This document shows, piece by piece, positions 1 to 9,800 of a stretch of DNA of 64,000 nt. Source of the DNA: Orychophragmus violaceus. Its lineage: Eukaryota > Streptophyta > Magnoliopsida > Brassicales > Brassicaceae. Position numbers and translations under genes: made by a program. The stretch spans positions 58,803,728 through 58,867,727 of the forward strand of contig CM058236.1 in the NCBI GenBank assembly GCA_030180135.1, in the 5' to 3' direction. The notes beneath the pieces were generated by a model. That model saw only the letters and a program-made list of their open reading frames with translations. It was not told the DNA's origin and did not search any database. The number at the start of each line of letters is the position of its first letter. Within the stretch, counting starts at the first letter, position 1.

Positions 1-989
1 TTCACAATATCACGGATAAGGTGATATCGCCTTTCTATGTGTTTGGATTTCTGGTGTGATCTAGGTTCCTTTGCTTGCGCAATGGCTCCATTGTTGTCAC
101 AATACAAAGCCACTGGCTCAGAAATGCTAGGAATCACACCAAGCTCAGTGATGAACTTATTGATCCAAACAGCCTCCTTTGCCGCTTCAGAAGCAGCGAG
201 GTACTCAGCTTCAGTTGTGGAATCTGCTACAGTGTCCTGCTTGGAACTCTTCCAGCTGACTGCACCGCCATTCAGGCAGAAGATGTAACCAGATTGCGAT
301 CGGAAATCATCTTTGTATGTCTGAAAACTTGCGTCTGTGTAACCACTTACTACCAGCTCATCACTTCCTCCATACACCAAGAATTTATCCTTAGTATTTC
401 TCAAATACTTCAGAATATTCTTGACTGCTGTCCAGTGACTTTCACCTGGATCCGATTGGTATCTACTCGTCATGCTTAAAGCACAAGCAACATCTGGACG
501 AGTACAGAGCATGGCATACATGATGGATCCCAACGCCGAGGCATAGGGAATCCGACTCATGCGATCTCGCTCAGCAGGTGTCTCAGGACACTGCTTCTTG
601 CTGAGACTTATGCCATAAGACATTGGTATGAAGCCCTTCTTGGAATCTTGCATTCTGAACCTGTGTAAGACTTTATCGATATAAGTGTCTTGACACAGTC
701 CAATTAACTTGTTTAATCTATCTCTATAGATTCTTATTCCAAGAATATACGCGGCTTCTCCCATGTCTTTCATTGAAAAACAACTTCCGAGCCAAGTCTT
801 AACAGACTGTAACAACGGAACGTCATTTCTGAGAAGAAGTATGTCATCTACATACAACACGAGAAATGCAACCGCGCTCCCACTAGTCTTCTTGTAAACA
901 CATGGTTCTTCTTCGCTTCTGATGAAATCAAACTTTTTGACTGCTTCATCAAAACGAAGATTCCAACTCCGAGATGCTTGCTTCAATCC
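1..989 (-). pseudogene. copia Pol, C-terminal part: reverse transcriptase and RNase H (partial)
   Basis: Continues the pol frame beyond the TAG at 990-992 and stays open to the window edge; I read every codon and found no further stop. It carries the reverse transcriptase active-site motif YVDD (843-854), then the copia RNase H region with the SGYTDASFQ-type motif (near 310-330), an AEYLAASEA helix and the YCDNNGAI motif. Since the ATG-less frame follows a nonsense codon, this part cannot be made from a normal gag-pol read without readthrough. It is the distal part of the same polyprotein as 990-3848, not a separate gene. Confidence 0.9.
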
Positions 990-2783
990 CTAAATGGATC
1001 GATGAAGCTTGCATACTTTCCTAGCTGCATTTGGATCGATGAAACCTTCGGGTTGTGTCATGTACACATCCTCTTCCAGAATTCCATTAAGGAAAGCTGT
1101 TTTCACGTCCATCTGCCAGATCTCATAATCATAATGAGCAGCTGTTGCTAGGAGAATCCGAATGGATTTAAGCATGGCGACAGGTGAATAGGTTTCTTCA
1201 TAGTCAATACCATGAATTTGTTTGAAACCTTTTGCCACTAGCCTTGCTTTATATATCTGAATATTTCCATCCACATCAATTTTCTTCTTGAAAATCCATT
1301 TACACTCAATGGGTCTTGCACCATCGGGTAAATCAACCAAAGTCCATACTTGGTTCTGTGACATGGATCCCATTTCGGATTCAGCGGCTTTTAGCCACTT
1401 TTCGGAGTCAGGGCTCATCATCGCTTCTTCAAAATTCGCTGGCTCGTCACTGTCAATGATCAACAAATCATGACAATTGGTTACGAGAAATCCATATCTC
1501 TCGGGTTCGTGACGGATCCTTTCGGATCGGCGAATTTCAGGCTCCACAGGCGCCGTCTCTACAACTCTTTGTAGATCCAACTGTTGCTCTTCCTCTATGG
1601 GTTGAGCATTTTCCTGCGGTTCTCGAACTTCTTCGAGTTGTACTTTACTCCCACTGTTTCTCTTGGAAAGAAATTCTCTCTCAAGAAAAACGCAGTTCCG
1701 AGCAACAAACACTTTGTTCTCGGATTGGTTGTAAAAGTAGTATGCCTTGGTTTCCTTAGGATAACCAACGAAGTAGCACTTATCAGATTTGGGTTCGAGC
1801 TTATCTGTAATTAATCGCTTAACATAAGCTTCACAACCCCAAATCTTCAGGAAAGACAAACTTGGAACATTTCCAGTCCACATCTCATGTGGTGTCTTTG
1901 CAACTGATTTTGACGGAACCCTATTAAGTGTAAACGCAGACGTTTCTAGAGCGTATCCCCAAAAGGATAATGGAAGAGTTGAGAGACTCATCATTGATCG
2001 AACCATATCTAATAAAGTCCGATTCCCCCTCTCAGACACCCCATTCCATTGTGGTGTTCCAGGAGGAGTGAGTTGTGAAACAATTCCATAATCTCTCAAA
2101 TGATCACTGAATTCTTGGCTTAAGTATTCTCCTCCACGATCTGATCGAATAGCCTTAATACTTTTGCCAAGTTGATTCTGTACTTCATTTTGGAACTCTT
2201 TGAACTTTTCAAAGGATTCCGACTTGTGTCTCATTAGATAGACATAGCCATACCTGCTGAAATCATCAGTGAAGGTAATGAAGTATCGTAAATTTCCTCT
2301 GGCACTTGTGCTCATTGGACCACACACATCTGTATGTATAAGGCCCAATAGGTCACTGGCCCTTTCATTTGATTTGTTGAAAGGGGCCTTAGTCATTTTG
2401 CCTAGTAAACAAGATTCACATTTCTCACATGATTCATAATCAAATGAGCCCAGAAGCCCATCACTATGGAGCTTTTGGATCCGTTTCTCGTTTATGTGGC
2501 CCAAACGACAATGCCAAAGAAAAGTCTGATTCGTGTCATTTGATTTGAATCTCTTGGTGTTAATGTTATAGATTGGTGCAGTTTGGTTTAAAACATAAAG
2601 CCCATTCTCTAATGGGCTGCTACCATAAAACATATCATTGTAATCAAAAGAACAACATTTATTCTTAATTGAAAACTGATATCCTTCCACATCCAAAATA
2701 GGAATGGAAATAATATTTCTGCTTATAGCAGGTACATAGTAGCAATTATTAAGCTTTAAAACCAAACCAGAAGGTAAAGACAA
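990..2783 (-). pseudogene. copia Pol: integrase and N-terminal reverse transcriptase, ends at a nonsense codon
   Basis: A 597-residue open stretch. Near the start lies the integrase zinc-binding region (histidines in LWHCRLGHINE, cysteines in CESCLLGK), then the catalytic core with HTDVCGPM, RSDRGGEYL and NGVSERGNR holding the D, D and E positions. The C-terminal third begins reverse transcriptase (KWIFKKK, KARLVAKGFKQ, MDVKTAFLNG). It stops at TAG (990-992) where related copia proteins have an aromatic residue before GLKQAS, so this is a nonsense change. The frame is the same as gag upstream; the first methionine here (2783) is only the first ATG after the TGA at 2820-2822. Confidence 0.92.
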
Positions 2784-2819
2784 GTTATATGTTCCTACGG
2801 CTAATGCAGCAACTCTTGC

Positions 2820-3848
2820 TCAATTCCCCACGCGCATGTCCACTTGTCCCCTTTCCAACTTCCTACTGTTGCTTAGGCCCTGCATATTTGTACAAATATG
2901 AGCACCACAGCCGGTATCCAATACCCAAGAAGTAGAACCAGAAGTAGTAACATTTACTTCTATAACATAAATACCTGAATATGAAGTCTCGAAAGTCTTC
3001 TTCTTCTTTTTCTTCTCTTCCAAGAATTTGTTGCAATTTCTCTTCCAATGCCCAGGCTCTTTACAGTAATGGCACTTATCAGTCTCAGATGGGCCCGGCT
3101 TGGGCTTCGGGGCTGGCGCAGGCGTGTCCTGGTTCTCAACCTGGACTGCCTTGCCCTTTCCCTTGCCTTTGCAAAGTTTCTTAAACTTCTTACCCCCTTG
3201 TACCATAAGTACATTAGGAGTGCCCTTCTTGATATTAGGCTCAGCTGTCTTGAGCATGCCATGCAGTTCAGTCAATGTCTTCGTCAAGTTGTTCATGTTA
3301 TAGTTCATAACAAACTGATCATAACTTGACGGCAGTGACTGCAGAATGATGTCAGTAGCCAACTCTTGGCTAATGGGACAATCCAGTCTCCTCGGGTTAT
3401 CAATATAACCCATCATCTTAATGACATGAGGACTGACCGGACTGTCCTTTGGTAGCTTGCATTCAATGAGAGATTTAACCGTCTGGTATCTCTCAGTTCG
3501 TGCTTGCTCCTGAAACATGCTTTTCAGGCTAGTAATCATCTCCACTGGCGACTCCACGTTCTCATATTGCTTCTGCAAGTCCGAGTTCATGGTAGCCAAC
3601 ATGAGACAATTCACATCGACCACATCATTGGAATGCTTATCCCAAGCACTCCTTTCTGCATGTGCAGCATTGGATCTCGGTTTTTCAGGGAGAACAGTTT
3701 CCAGGACATAGTCCCTTTTCTCCTGCTTGAGAACAATTCTCAAGTTCCGATACCATTCGAGAAAATTCGATCCATTTAACTTGTCCTTCTCAAGGACGGA
3801 TCGCAGGGAGAAAGAGTTATTATGAGTGTTAGTCATAGCTGAGAACAA
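2820..3848 (-). pseudogene. copia Gag and protease, ends at an in-frame TGA
   Basis: A 342-residue open stretch starting 1.16 kb inside the primer binding site. The N-terminal two thirds are a copia-type Gag (motif NGSNFLEWYRNL near residue 25, long helical region). A CCHC zinc knuckle, CX2CX4HX4C (CHYCKEPGHWKRNC), sits near residues 258-271 after a Lys/Pro-rich linker. The aspartic protease motif VLDTGCGAH follows near residue 310. The frame runs straight into pol except for TGA at 2820-2822, in place of a likely glycine codon (GGA). Gag should form the particle and bind RNA; the protease would process the polyprotein. Confidence 0.92.
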
Positions 3849-5004
3849 AGAAAGGAAAAGGTTTAGTTATGATGTTCAAGAGATGAGAAATCTTAACTTT
3901 TAAGAAAACTCGCATTATATTCAAAACAATGTTTCCTCAGATGAATATAATGATCCAAGACCCATACTTCACTAAACTTAAGTGAGCCACTGGCTATCAC
4001 CCAAATTTAGCTATCTAGGTAAGCAACAACTTTGCTAGTTATATCCAATAACTCTTGGTTGTGGATCGACATCTTATGTCCAATCCACCTGATGTCTCTG
4101 AGCCCAAAACGATTTTGACGGCCCAGTCAAGTAAACCAATCCTTTCAGTCATGTAATTGTTGACGTCTTGCACTGCAAGTCCATCACCACGATTACCTCT
4201 GTCTTACTCATGAAATTGTGGACATCTTGCACTGCAAGTCTATCGCACAATTAAATGGGTCTTGACAGTTGACAAGATTGGAAAGACATCAAGTATCACT
4301 TGATATTTGATTGAGGAACGGAATCATTTAAAACGTTCAGTTTTTTTTTTATGTTTTAATTCTTATAATTAATTGATTCATCTTGCTTCGGTTCTGTGAT
4401 TTCAGGTTCAATAACCTAATCATCAAGCCTGATGTCGACCGACACTACTATAGTGTCGATCGATGCAGGATAACCAAAAGCAATCCGCGATAACCGATCA
4501 ATCCAATTGATCCGGTTTTGAATACCGGTCAGCGTCGATCGATGCTACATTAGCATCGGTCGATGCCAACCTAATCAAACCAATCGCAATTAAACCATTC
4601 ACAGGGTTCGACCATCTTTAACCAAGCTCGATAACCGGTCCAATCCAATTGAACCGATTCATCAATCTCGCGAGGTTTTTGTCGATCGATGCAACATTTG
4701 TGTCGATCGACACTAGGCGAAAACTGAGTTTTATTCGGGTTTTCGCCCTGTGTCGATCGATGCCGGATTGGCAACGATCGACACCATGCGAAAAACCCTA
4801 AATTTTATTCGGGTTTTCGCCCTGTGTCGATCGATGCCGGATTGACATCGATCGACACCATGCGAAAACACCCAAAACGTTTTCGAACAGAACCCTAAAC
4901 TAGGTTTTTCATGAAAACGAATTTTAGCAAGTTTGTATCAACCATACACAGATTCAGATTCAACCAATCTAATCAACATGCTACAAATTCAATGGAACCC
5001 TAAA
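3849..5004 (-). other. untranslated leader of the copia element, with repeated TCGATCGATG dyads
   Basis: No long ORF. The stretch 4430-4870 is crowded with 10-14 bp self-complementary words built on TCGATCGA (for example TGTCGATCGACAC and the pair around a GCTACATTAGC loop at 4530-4565). It also holds a direct repeat of about 65 bp, period 73 (4729-4793 and 4802-4868), each unit with two such dyads. The same words recur in both nearby copia LTRs. Such structure could matter for genomic RNA packaging or dimerisation, but that is inference. Confidence 0.7.
4729..4868. repeat. tandem repeat, two units of period 73 bp
   Basis: Both units contain TTCGGGTTTTCGCCCTG, TGTCGATCGATGCCGGATTG and CGATCGACACCATGCGAAAA in the same order, with only a few differences. 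The repeat lies inside the copia leader. Confidence 0.85.
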
Positions 5005-5016
5005 GCTCTGATACCA
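5005..5016 (-). other. primer binding site for initiator methionine tRNA
   Basis: The minus strand reads TGGTATCAGAGC, the classical plant copia primer binding site complementary to the 3' end of initiator tRNA-Met. One base separates it from the LTR. It fixes both the orientation of the element and the inner LTR border. Confidence 0.9.
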
Positions 5017-5017
5017 C

Positions 5018-5699
5018 TGAAGGAATTTCTAGCAGTTCTAATCAGGATTAGCAACCCTAGTCTGAATTCCGAGCCTAGGATCTAAGGTTCAAGTAATTGA
5101 ATCTATGGGATCTCAGATTTAACTGTTGATTTGCAGCGGAAGTATTAGCAGATAATCGAGATCACGAAGCGCCTCAAATGCTGCGCCTCTACTGGTATCC
5201 ACACACACACAAACTGGACCGCTGGAATGCTAGTGCCTTACAGAGATCTAATCTCCAGAGAGGTTTCTTTCTATGTTCTGGTGGCTGTGTATTAGGTTAG
5301 TTACGAGTTTAGGTCGACCATATATCTTATATATGTCGGCTTAAACCACAACGGAATTAACCAACGATTAAACCGAATTAATCTGATTAATCCGCGAGTG
5401 CATCGATCGATGCACTCTCTGCAACGATCGATGCTGTCCCAGAACATTGATATCGAATGCATATCAAATATGCATTCTCTGGATCATTACATTAATGATC
5501 AACCTCGTCTTTAACGCCCAGTCTGCTTAGGTGTTTGACCCTGTAGGATCATATAACACTAGCAATGAGTTCTCAACTCATTGATCATAAGTGGCTTCTA
5601 GCAAAGCGTTATGACTACCTAGTGTTATGTGATTGTCTCATCTCGACTATACGACTTTCTCTTAGAGCAAGTACAATAGATTTCAGGACATTCCCAACA
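5018..5699 (-). repeat. 5' LTR of the minus-strand copia element
   Basis: On the minus strand it runs from TGTTGGGAATGTCCTG to AATTCCTTCA, about 682 bp with TG...CA ends. It shares blocks with the plus-strand LTR at 6268-6907 (start TGTTGGGA, the ATATGATCCTA and CACCTAAGCA words), so the two belong to related subfamilies. It contains CATCGATCGATGC dyads (5400-5440) and a CA-repeat (5201-5211). Confidence 0.85.
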
Positions 5700-6907
5700 A
5701 GATTGTGAGGTGACTGTTGGCTAAGTTTCATGGAGCCAATGATATGATTACCGCAGTCAGTCACATGGATATATGTTGGTGAACATATGATCGGACATGA
5801 CCCACTAATGAGAAGTCTTCAGGATAGTTATATCTGTGTCATGAGAGGTTCTCATTACGACTATAGAGTATAGTCCTTAGACCTGAGTTCATCATGCTTT
5901 CTTGCATATGAATTGGTACACTTTGACCTTGTCAAACGTCGACCCGTAGCTGGCGACTATAACGGCATTGTTCAAGTATATCATGAAGTGTGCGTTGAAA
6001 TAGGGATGGAACAAGATGAGATTTGTCCCTCCTGAATAACGGGAGATAAATAACTCAGGGCCTATCAAAGATTTAATACTGAGAAAAATATGTGGCCGCA
6101 CTCAGACGAACTGTAGTTCAGTTCTTTGTAATGTTCAGTATGAGATCATGAGTTCGATAAACACGATGTTGGCTTAATAAGGATGACACCAATCTTGCCT
6201 TATGCCAAATCGAGATATAGAGACAAAAGGATTATAAGAATAGATGATTCCAGTACAAGTGGGAGATTGTTGGGATAGTGTCCTGAAATCACACTTGTAC
6301 TCACTCATGATGATAGTTGTGTGTCGAGATCAGACATTCGTATAATACTGGGCGGTTGCAATGTTTTGCTAGAAGCCTCTTGCAACCTGTAAGTTGTAGA
6401 CTTACTGCCAGTATTATATGATCCTATAGGGTCACACACCTAAGCAAACTGGAAGCTACGACATGGGAATGATCATTATGGTAATGATCATATTAATGTG
6501 TATTGGATACACATTATTATCGACAAAATGGTGTTGTGTCGATCGACACAGCTTGTGTGTCGGTCGACACAGTTCGGGTTTTCGGAAAGGCTTTTCGAAA
6601 TATGACTTAATCAAGTCTGGCCCGTTAAGTGGGTTTTAGGTCGAATAAAACATGATTATCTAGACCTAAGAACGCTGCCGTCGAGTTTTTCTTTAAAAGA
6701 AAAGCAGAAACACCAGAAACAGGTGATTCCCATTGATCCGACACTAACATCCCGTTTCCATCTTGTGTGTGTGTGTATCTGGTAGAGGCAAGGCATCTGC
6801 GTTGCTCAACTGATCTCGTTCACCAACTCATTCTGCTGCCAGTTCCAGGTAAGAACGAGGTTGGTTGTTTTCAATATATCAAACCCTAGATCCTAGGAGA
6901 TCCAACA
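5700..6907 (+). mobile_element. 3' remnant of a second copia element, plus strand
   Basis: Contains non-coding 3' sequence (5700-6250), the purine-rich tract AAGTGGGAGATTG (6257-6269) that is typical just upstream of plant copia 3' LTRs, and one LTR (6268-6907). Its coding part is absent; the minus-strand element begins exactly at 5699/5700, which suggests that insertion or a rearrangement removed it. Confidence 0.75.
6268..6907 (+). repeat. 3' LTR of the plus-strand copia remnant
   Basis: Begins TGTTGGGATAGTGTCC right after the polypurine tract and ends GAGATCCAACA, so it has TG...CA termini and about 640 bp. It contains paired TGTCGATCGACACA and TGTCGGTCGACACA dyads (6536-6572) and a GT-repeat (6767-6776). 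No target-site duplication could be assigned because the 5' half of the element is gone. Confidence 0.8.
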
Positions 6908-7472
6908 GTATCCGCATCCGTGTCGTTCATTCCGACCAATCACGGTGAGTCAGCTCAAACATCGAAGTTAGAAGCATGTAGATCGTGAAATGAGAAACCG
7001 TAAAATTAGGGTTTGCATACCCGGATGTGATTTAATTGGGCTTGAGAATCGAATTGACTGATTAACGATAAACCAATTAAGGTTTAAGAGGCATGTTAGG
7101 ATCGTGAGAATTAAATGGACTAAACCTGTTGTGTGCCGCTAGGTTGCTAGTAACGTTGGTTGGTGCATTCATATAGCCGTGGAGGGCTAGGGCTATATAT
7201 ATGAAAGAACGATACGGAATGAACGTATATACGGGAAGTAAGACGGAATTAAAAGACGAACTAAAACCTAACAAACGTATAAAGTATGAGTTGGTATCGG
7301 GAATAAGTGTATTAAAGGATAAAGAGGAGTGAAGGAATTGAGTAAGTAAACTATGGGACGTCGGGGAGCTTAGCAAGCTGCTAACTCTAAAACCGACGGA
7401 TTGGGGAATGATTAAAAGACATATAAGAAATGGGTATGAGATAAAATGTGTGTGAAGTGTGTGATGAGCCGG

Positions 7473-7567
7473 CTACGGATTAGCAATCCGCTAATCTAAA
7501 GTAGCGGACGTTAATGAGATGTGGGCCGTCTACGGATTAGCAATCCGCTAATCCAAGGTAGCAGACG
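7473..7567. repeat. duplicated GGATTAGC hairpin
   Basis: Two copies of CTAC-GGATTAGC-AATCC-GCTAATC(C)-GTAG at 7473-7504 and 7530-7562. In the second the stem GGATTAGC/GCTAATCC (7534-7541, 7547-7554) is extended by CGTCTAC (7527-7533) against GTAGCAGACG (7558-7567), with small bulges. Confidence 0.85.
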
Positions 7568-7594
7568 TGAATTGGTTAAAAGATTGTAGAAACC

Positions 7595-8345
7595 CTAATA
7601 GGCCTGATTGTGTGGTGATTGTGCGACTGTGTTGTTATGTGGTTGCTGTTGAGCTTTCTGTGCAGGCCTATTAGATCATCTCGGTGTTGGACCGAGCGAT
7701 CCGTGTGGTTACTTAACTTGGTCACGGGACCGGTTAAGTCGTGGTTGCTGACTCGGTGTGGTGTCGAGTCAGAGCGGTGGTGTTGGTGTGTGTGTGTGTG
7801 TGTGTAGACTTGCGGGACGTGGTGTGGATATTTTGTTAAGTAATGATTGAGTATGATTGCTAGAGTCCGAGCGAGTCTGCGTGTTTACATTTCTGCATTA
7901 GGACTCTAGGGTGCGTTAGATCCCGCAAGTCTAGGTGTTTGGTTACGTTTCGGTACTTCCGACCCGATTGGATCCTCGTTTAGTTACCTAATCGGACACG
8001 TGCCTTTGGGCAGTGGTACTGGTTATGGTGTTAACCTACTGGGTGACGCCAGTAGGTGTGTGATTCGGAGAATACGGGGTCATGTCCTATGGCCGAATCG
8101 CATGGAAACTCGGGTTGCCGGGGGTAACTTGAGTCACCGTGTATCGATGGACGGATAACGGTGTCCTAGTCGTGAGACTTCCTGTTTATGTATAGGAGTC
8201 GTGGGGTTAGTTACCATGTTGGTGACAATGAGGACCCGTGGAAGTTACCGAGAACGTAGGGGCCCTGTGTTGTGTTTGTATTGTTGGTGTTGCGCGATAG
8301 ATAGATCGAGTTCCAATCGAGAGCATGTGCCGCAGTGCCCTCGAT
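7595..8345. repeat. run of at least ten consecutive stem-loops
   Basis: Perfect stems include CTAATAGGCCTG/CAGGCCTATTAG (7595-7606, 7663-7674), CTCGGT/ACCGAG (7680, 7691), ACTTAAC/GTTAAGT (7711, 7733), CTGACTCG/CGAGTCAG (7748, 7764), TAGACTTGCGGGA/TCCCGCAAGTCTA (7805, 7921) with CTAGAGTCC/GGACTCTAG nested inside (7860, 7901), CCGATT/AATCGG (7964, 7990), ACCTACTGG/CCAGTAGGT (8034, 8049), GATTCGG/CCGAATC (8062, 8093) and AATCGAG/CTCGATT (about 8315-8344). A GT-repeat sits at 7786-7804. Confidence 0.8.
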
Positions 8346-9320
8346 TTCCGTTAATCGCTTTCTTGTACTTTTGGCTAATGCTTGTATGTTGTGGGTTCGA
8401 CACGACGTGGTGGTGCGTGATCAACCGTCTATTGTATTGATTGTTATTTTGGGATTTTGGGGACGTGAATTTGTAGATGCTAGATAGACTAGAAGCCGTA
8501 GTGGAGAGCCGTCTCGCTGGGTGATCTTAGATCGCTCATTAGACTCTTTTGTGTTTTCAGGTTTAGCAGCGGCGGACGCGGGAGATCCTCGGTGTAGTCT
8601 CGGGATTGCTTGTGGCGGGATTTTGATTCGACGTTTTGGGATTTTATTTCGGTTCGGCTTTTGGTACCATTTAGTACCATTATGTGTTGCAACACGATGA
8701 TCGTTTTTATTAATGGCAATTGTTTTGTAAAGACTATTAAACGTTGTACGTAACGTTTGATTACTCAGAAATGAATACGCTTCCCTGATATTGTGTTTAG
8801 TCCGAACCGACACAACTTATGGAAATGTTACAAGATGCAAACCTTTGTATCATGGAAGTGAGGATAGCGGGATCAAAGACGGGTTAGTGCGAGCCTTTGT
8901 CTCAAACCGATCTGTCTCTGGCTTCGTCTTGTGATAAACCTTTTCTGTTTGACTTGCTCGGGTTCGACTTGGTCATGTTCTTGTTTGATTGTTGGCCGGT
9001 CAGCTCGACGGTCAGCGGATAACAGAAAAGGAGCGTTACAGTCTTCCTCCGGTCTTGGGATCTTCTCCAACGGATTGCGCAATCTTCGGGATCCACTTGT
9101 TAGTCCACGATCTTCTCCTCCTTAGTCGACCATCGGATCCCAACTGCATAATCTTCATGTTGGGCCGCGTCTTGAAGGTGGACCTTGCGTTCGGCTTGCA
9201 TCCGATAGTTCGGCCCTTACGTTTGATGAGTTGGGCTTAGTTGCGAGTGCATTGGGCCTTGATGCTTAATCTCGGTTGAGCTTCGCTAAGCTGAATTCAC
9301 TGTGGTGAATTCGGGCCCAA

Positions 9321-9391
9321 ACAGGAGAGATGAGTACCAAGTAGCAGTGGAAGCCGGTAAGGAGAGTCTGGAAGAAATGTTGATTAGCCAT
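9321..9391 (-). pseudogene. first exon of a REM (B3) gene, rest missing
   Basis: The ATG is at 9389-9391 (minus) and the exon reads MANQHFFQTLLTGFHCYL, 18 codons, followed by a GT donor at 9336-9337. The same 18-codon exon with the same phase-0 donor starts the remnant at 23245 and REM-A at 55106. Homology ends inside the first intron at about 9321, where the hairpin-rich segment begins, so all B3 domains are lost. Confidence 0.75.
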
Positions 9392-9800
9392 TATAAACAC
9401 CTAAATCTCTCTGCGTATACTGTGATTTCATGGACAAAAGAGTGTATAAACACTTTGCAGAACTAAGAGAGCTTTTAATGAAGTTTGGTTTATCATAATT
9501 TTTTCTTGAACTTGGACACCTTTCCATTGGTGAAAGCTATCAATTAGTAACTTAATTGTTGAGCTTTTTCCTTTCATTACAAGGCTTGTGCACTACATTC
9601 AATTTATTGACTCAAAAAGGGAGATTTGACTGTAAAAATTAGAGTGAACTCAAAAGTAACAGACGAACCAGCGCGTAGGGCAACAAAACAAGCATGATCT
9701 GAAGCCCTCTTAACACTATGGTTTTGTTGTTTTAAGAAAGAATAAAACACCACCCATGTTTCTCTGATCATCACTCTTTTGAGGAAGACGCTTCTTTTGC
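9392..9800 (-). repeat. REM upstream region, copy 1 of 3
   Basis: The 5' flank of the exon above. Shared landmarks with 23246-23720 and 24530-25020 are CATTGGTGAAAGCTATCAAT, the GCGTAGGGCAACAAA block and ACAAGCATGATCT. These are probably promoter sequences carried along when the REM unit duplicated. Confidence 0.75.

Larger units (their letters stand above)
1..5699 (-). mobile_element. Ty1/copia LTR retrotransposon, cut by the window edge
   Basis: Reading on the minus strand the order is LTR (5018-5699), primer binding site (5005-5016), leader (3849-5004), gag and protease (2820-3848), integrase and the start of reverse transcriptase (990-2783), then the rest of reverse transcriptase and RNase H (1-989). 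Integrase before reverse transcriptase is the Ty1/copia order. The 3' end and second LTR lie outside the window, so element age from LTR comparison is not available. Gag to RNase H is one reading frame broken only by two nonsense codons (2820-2822 and 990-992), so decay is slight. It abuts, head to head, a related plus-strand copia end at 5700-6907, which it probably entered. Confidence 0.93.
6908..9320. other. non-coding segment dense in perfect hairpins, origin unknown
   Basis: About 2.4 kb, visibly richer in G+C than the AT-rich surroundings, with no convincing ORF. From about 7030 to 9312 it is a near-continuous series of local inverted repeats with perfect stems of 6-13 bp (listed in the findings). 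The right end meets REM intron sequence at 9321; the left end follows a copia LTR. It may be an undescribed non-coding transposon or part of a long LTR, but no terminal repeat or target-site duplication was found, so the class stays open. Confidence 0.55.

Noticed and set aside
3048..3329. Plus-strand ORFs opposite the copia gag
   Set aside because: Shadows of the gag frame around the zinc knuckle and its Pro/Lys-rich linker.
5018..6907. The two copia LTRs as the pair of a single element
   Set aside because: They are in opposite orientation, only about 570 bp apart, and clearly diverged.
8421..8813. Minus-strand ORF of 130 codons in the hairpin-rich segment
   Set aside because: Composition is not protein-like and overlapping frames are equally open; it lies within structured non-coding DNA.
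7030..9312. Hammerhead ribozyme (retrozyme) as the explanation for the hairpins
   Set aside because: I looked for the CTGANGA...GAAA core on both strands and saw no plausible pair with the needed helices, though a covariance search was not possible.
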